Part shown: positions 6,338-6,893 of the stretch, one piece after another | How the letters are laid out: each line of letters opens with the position of its first letter | Numbering within the stretch: the first letter of the stretch is position 1 | DNA from: Methylophilaceae bacterium UBA5127 | Lineage (GTDB): Bacteria; Pseudomonadota; Gammaproteobacteria; Burkholderiales; Methylophilaceae | Length of the DNA: 6,893 nucleotides | Assembly (NCBI GenBank): GCA_002414145.1 | Contig: DHYP01000004.1 | Coordinates: forward strand, 39,716 to 46,608 | Direction of reading: 5' to 3' | Made by a program: the position numbers and the translations under genes | The notes under the pieces: generated by a model | The model's database searches: none | What the model saw: only the letters and a program-made list of their open reading frames with translations | Told to the model about the DNA's origin: nothing

Positions 6338-6893
6338 ATGAAAAACAATAAAATTAGAGTAATTGTTGTAGATGATCATGCAATTTTAAGGTCTGGAATC
6401 AAACAAATATTAGCAGCAACTGACGATATTGAGGTGGTTGCAGAAGCAGAGAATGCAGCAGAAGCGATTAAATTTGCTAAAGAAATTGACGCAGATGTCA
6501 TGCTACTAGATATTTCATTGCCAGACCGCAGCGGCATTGATGTCCTGAAGTATATTAAACGCGATAATCAGCATCTTGCTGTGCTAATGCTATCGATGTA
6601 TATGGAAGATCAATATGCAGTGAGAGCTTTAAAATCTGGCGCTTCAGGTTATTTATGTAAGCATAGCGCATCTAATGAATTGTTAACGGCTATTCATACA
6701 TTAGCCAAAGGCAAAAAATATATTACCCCTGAAGTTGCCGAGATTTTAGCTGAACAAGTAGGGGGCGAATCACAGTCTCCGCATGAAACATTATCTGATA
6801 GAGAGTTTCAGACCATGATTATGATTTCCTCAGGGTTTTCGGTGAGCGAGATTGCTGAAAAGCTGTCACTCTCAGTAAAAACCGTGAGTATGT
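6338..6893 (+). CDS. NarL/FixJ-family response regulator (partial, C-terminus missing)
   Basis: DNA-binding response regulator, the likely partner of the upstream kinase. 185 complete codons are present before the right edge; the family is usually about 205-220 aa, so the end of the DNA-binding domain is missing. Receiver domain (~5-122): acidic pair D12-D13, phosphoacceptor D58 in MLLDISLP, switch residue S86 and conserved K108 in SGYLCKHS. The LuxR-type helix-turn-helix begins ETLSDREFQTMIMISSGFSVSEIAEKLSLSVKTVS (150-184), with the usual LSDRE start and the SVKTVS recognition helix. The ATG at 6338 has a strong AAGGGAG ribosome site (6324-6330) 7 nt upstream. The 173-bp gap to the kinase, with possible hairpins, suggests it may also be expressed on its own. 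Targets are unknown. Family assignment is secure. Confidence 0.94.
   Translation, partial: MKNNKIRVIVVDDHAILRSGIKQILAATDDIEVVAEAENAAEAIKFAKEIDADVMLLDISLPDRSGIDVLKYIKRDNQHLAVLMLSMYMEDQYAVRALKSGASGYLCKHSASNELLTAIHTLAKGKKYITPEVAEILAEQVGGESQSPHETLSDREFQTMIMISSGFSVSEIAEKLSLSVKTVSM

Overview
The window looks like chromosomal core DNA from a low-to-moderate GC betaproteobacterium. The family Methylophilaceae (Methylotenera/Methylophilus-like) is a reasonable guess, based on the RecR wording '[15 protein letters not shown]', the AT-rich codon use and the type of diguanylate cyclase present. This assignment is inferred from protein style and is not proven. I see no mobile element, CRISPR array, tRNA or rRNA.

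Left half (1-2604, minus strand): an ordered information-processing cluster reads right to left. It is ffs (4.5S/SRP RNA), then dnaX (DNA polymerase III tau subunit), ybaB (nucleoid-associated protein) and recR (recombination mediator, cut by the window edge). The same order, SRP RNA - dnaX - yaaK/ybaB - recR, is found in distant bacteria such as Bacillus. The gaps between genes are 41 bp or less, so dnaX-ybaB-recR is very probably one transcription unit. Inside dnaX, at the domain III/tail boundary, AAA AAG is followed directly by a hairpin and a nearby -1 frame stop. This is a candidate for gamma-subunit production by frameshifting.

Middle (2605-2804): a 200 bp divergent intergenic region. 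It holds a good -10 box for ffs on the minus strand but no clear promoter for the plus-strand gene.

Right half (2805-6893, plus strand): a signalling cluster of three genes. A 632-aa diguanylate cyclase with an intact GGEEF and an intact RxxD inhibitory site is followed after 21 bp by a soluble PAS-containing NarX/DesK-type histidine kinase that starts at TTG. After a further 173 bp comes a NarL/FixJ-type response regulator, truncated by the right edge. The simplest reading is that the kinase phosphorylates the regulator, while c-di-GMP made by the first gene product is produced from the same locus. That link is inferred from proximity alone.

I found no system here that is clearly new. The most checkable unusual points are the putative dnaX frameshift signal, the very short domain IV in DnaX, the large uncharacterised N-terminal part of the cyclase, and two abutting dyads upstream of the response regulator.
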